A stretch of DNA of 64,000 nt from a virus, in IMG/VR virus record IMGVR_UViG_3300021962_000035, positions 57,824-121,823 of that record; one strand, given 5' to 3'. This document shows, piece after piece, positions 62,565 to 64,000 of this stretch (position 1 is its first letter; each line of letters begins with the position of its first letter). A program made the position numbers and the translations under genes. Below the pieces are notes generated by a model. It searched no databases. It was given only the letters and a program-made list of their open reading frames with translations, and was not told where the DNA came from.

Positions 62565-62942
62565 ATGCCAGCAGTAAGTACAGCACAACAGAGATTAATG
62601 GCTCAGGCCTATGCAATAAAAATGGGGGAGATGGATCCTTCAGATCTTAATCCTAAATACAAGAAAGCTATTCTGAATCTTGCAGATAGCATGACCAAGA
62701 AGGAGTTGGAAAAATACGCTTCGACAAAGCACAAAAATTTACCACATCACGTTAACGAGGAAGTAATGGGTGATATGCCAGTTAGTTTAGAACCTGTTGG
62801 TTCTGATAAAATACCGACGTTTCAACCGAAGGGACCTGGAAAAATAGTTCCCTTCCTAGATCCAGACTCTAGACAAAAGAAAAAAGGTAAGAAGAATTTA
62901 GAAAATCTTAAAGATTATAGAGATTGGTTGGATCAAAAATAA
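62565..62942 (+). CDS. DUF3008-like protein (125 aa)
   Basis: MPAVSTAQQRLMAQAYAIKMG followed by MTKKELEKYASTKHKNLPHHV matches the DUF3008-like pattern I recall (MPA-x-S-x-A-Q-Q-R, then S-x-x-E-x-x-x-F/Y-A-x-T-K-H-K-x-L-P). The family is frequent in phages and its role is unknown. The C-terminal half is Pro/Lys-rich and ends in a charged NLKDYRDWLDQK helix. It is four bases after the CHAP gene and 17 before the collagen-like gene. Confidence 0.65.
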   Translation: MPAVSTAQQRLMAQAYAIKMGEMDPSDLNPKYKKAILNLADSMTKKELEKYASTKHKNLPHHVNEEVMGDMPVSLEPVGSDKIPTFQPKGPGKIVPFLDPDSRQKKKGKKNLENLKDYRDWLDQK

Positions 62943-62959
62943 TCTTCTCTTAGTAGTTA

Positions 62960-64000
62960 ATGGCTAAATTCCCATCAAATCCCAAGATTGGCCAAGCTTT
63001 TATTGGCGATCCAGGAACGTTATACGTCTGGAACGGATATCAGTGGCAGCTAGTTACGGTTGGGGGGAGTGCTGGAGCACAAGGTGCCCAGGGAGCACAA
63101 GGACCAGCTTATGGTTCTAGCGGTTCTAGCGGATCCTCAGGAGCCCAGGGTGCTCAAGGTGCTTCTGGATCGGGAACATCTGGTTCTTCCGGTGCTCAAG
63201 GGGCTCAGGGTGCTCAAGGTGCTTCTGGATCGGGAACATCTGGTTCGTCCGGTGCTCAAGGGGCTCAGGGTGCTCAAGGTGCTTCTGGCTCTGGTTCTTC
63301 TGGCTCTGCTGGTACTAGCGGGGTTGATGGTAATTTTTATGGTTCTTCTGGAAGCTCTGGTAAAAATGGGTCTTCGGGAACATCAGGATCTAACGGGTCC
63401 TCGGGGACATCAGGATCTAATGGGTCTTCGGGAAGTTCGGGAAGTTCGGGAAGTTCTGGTACCTCGGGTACCTCTGGTAGTTCAGGCAGCAGTGGAAGCA
63501 GTGGAACTTCGGGAAGCAGCGGAACTTCGGGATCTAATGGATCTAGCGGAACATCGGGAACCTCTGGTATTGCAGGAATCTCAGGTATTAACGGTTCCGA
63601 TGGAACTAGTGGAACTTCGGGATCTAGCGGGACCTCAGGATCTAGCGGGACCTCCGGAGCTAACGGTTCCAGTGGAACCTCTGGTGCTAATGGATCATCT
63701 GGATCTAGTGGAACTTCAGGAACATCTGGACTTGCAGGAATTGCTGGCGTCAATGGTTCTAATGGAACGAGTGGAAGTTCAGGGAGCAGTGGAGGTACTG
63801 GATCTTCAGGAACATCCGGATCTAGTGGATCTAGTGGATCTAGCGGAACATCTGGATCTAGTGGGTCTGCAGGAACATCCGGATCTTCAGGAACCTCTGG
63901 CTCTAGTGGAAACACGGGTTCTAGCGGAACATCAGGTTCCAGCGGAACTTCGGGTTCTAGTGGAAGCTCTGGATCCAGCGGGATTACCGGATCTAGTGGA
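62960..64000 (+). CDS. Collagen-like tail fibre protein, 3' end beyond window
   Basis: ATG at 62960 opens a frame that has no stop up to the window end (347 codons). The N-terminus (MAKFPSNPKIGQAF, then GTLYVWNGYQWQLVTVGG) looks like a fibre head, with the W-N-G-x-x-W pattern seen in phage fibres. From residue about 36 on it is a near-perfect run of Gly-x-x triplets (GAQ, GSS, GTS, GSN), more than 90 of them with few interruptions. Proline is almost absent and Ser/Thr dominates. The three fibre paralogues at 42-47 kb have short collagen-like parts; this one is far longer. An antisense frame at 63337-63915 is an artefact of the triplets. Confidence 0.85.
   Translation, partial: MAKFPSNPKIGQAFIGDPGTLYVWNGYQWQLVTVGGSAGAQGAQGAQGPAYGSSGSSGSSGAQGAQGASGSGTSGSSGAQGAQGAQGASGSGTSGSSGAQGAQGAQGASGSGSSGSAGTSGVDGNFYGSSGSSGKNGSSGTSGSNGSSGTSGSNGSSGSSGSSGSSGTSGTSGSSGSSGSSGTSGSSGTSGSNGSSGTSGTSGIAGISGINGSDGTSGTSGSSGTSGSSGTSGANGSSGTSGANGSSGSSGTSGTSGLAGIAGVNGSNGTSGSSGSSGGTGSSGTSGSSGSSGSSGTSGSSGSAGTSGSSGTSGSSGNTGSSGTSGSSGTSGSSGSSGSSGITGSSG
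63121..63300 (+). repeat. Direct 60-bp repeat, three copies, within the collagen-like gene
   Basis: Three consecutive 60-bp units encode GSS-GAQ-GAQ-GAQ-GAS-GSG-T type 20-residue blocks. The first two are nearly identical in DNA, and the third diverges at its end. It indicates recent slippage or recombination that keeps the frame. Confidence 0.85.

Noticed and set aside
63337-63915. Long antisense open frame (192 codons, Pro/Leu/Asp/Glu-rich)
   Set aside because: It is the reverse complement of the Gly-x-x triplet run of the collagen-like gene; repeats keep antisense frames open. Its pattern is repetitive Pro-Glu/Asp, not protein-like.

Overview
This window looks like one segment of a large, tailed, contractile (T4-like, myovirus-type) phage genome that infects a member of the Bacteroidota. 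The T4-type signature is a set of recognisable parts: a gp25-like baseplate wedge protein, a gp6/J-like wedge protein, a gp27-like hub and a gp5-like spike, plus the replication and recombination proteins gp32, a gp61-like primase, UvsY, UvsW and a RuvC-like resolvase. The Bacteroidota assignment rests on AT-rich DNA that prefers AGA for arginine, A-rich leaders in place of Shine-Dalgarno sequences, an Hc1/histone-H1-like small protein of the Bacteroidota type, a DUF4494-like protein, and a virion protein with the propeller repeats typical of Bacteroidota sensors. No rRNA, tRNA, integrase, insertion sequence or CRISPR array was seen.

Layout. 1-3.7 kb: a divergent gene start at the left edge, then small hypothetical genes and a Nudix hydrolase. 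3.7-12.4 kb: tail hub, tube and spike genes, including an 824-residue protein with about nine 23-residue repeats. 12.5-15.1 kb: an S1-type multi-OB-fold protein overlapping an amidoligase-like enzyme. 15.1-28.7 kb: baseplate wedge genes (gp25, gp6, a gp7-position giant) and adhesin-like proteins with PKD-like and propeller domains. 28.7-29.6 kb: a short minus-strand operon of a 52-residue protein and a PhoH-type ATPase. 29.7-51.1 kb: very large virion proteins, three tandem collagen-like fibre paralogues, a membrane-anchored coiled-coil protein and a tube-like protein. 51.1-56.7 kb: resolvase, gp32, primase, UvsY and UvsW. 56.7-62.9 kb: a nucleotidyltransferase, a ligase/NMNAT fusion, a histone-like protein, small genes and a CHAP-domain hydrolase. 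62.96 kb to the edge: a collagen-like fibre gene with no stop in the window.

Two window-wide signals connect these regions. First, the octamer GATATATA (variants AATATATA, GATAAATA, TATAAATT) lies about 16-31 bp before many gene starts and is probably the phage's own late-type promoter. Second, six proteins share an N-terminal segment with an aromatic F-x-x-[F/Y/V] pattern (imperfect in some) followed by [I/L]-x-E within about 20 residues. This resembles the capsid-targeting sequence and gp21-protease cleavage site of T4 internal head proteins. If correct, the nucleotidyltransferase and the CHAP hydrolase, and possibly the ligase/NMNAT protein, are packaged in the head and delivered with the DNA. 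That is the most interesting candidate system in the window. All functional calls are made by eye from motifs, without database searches.
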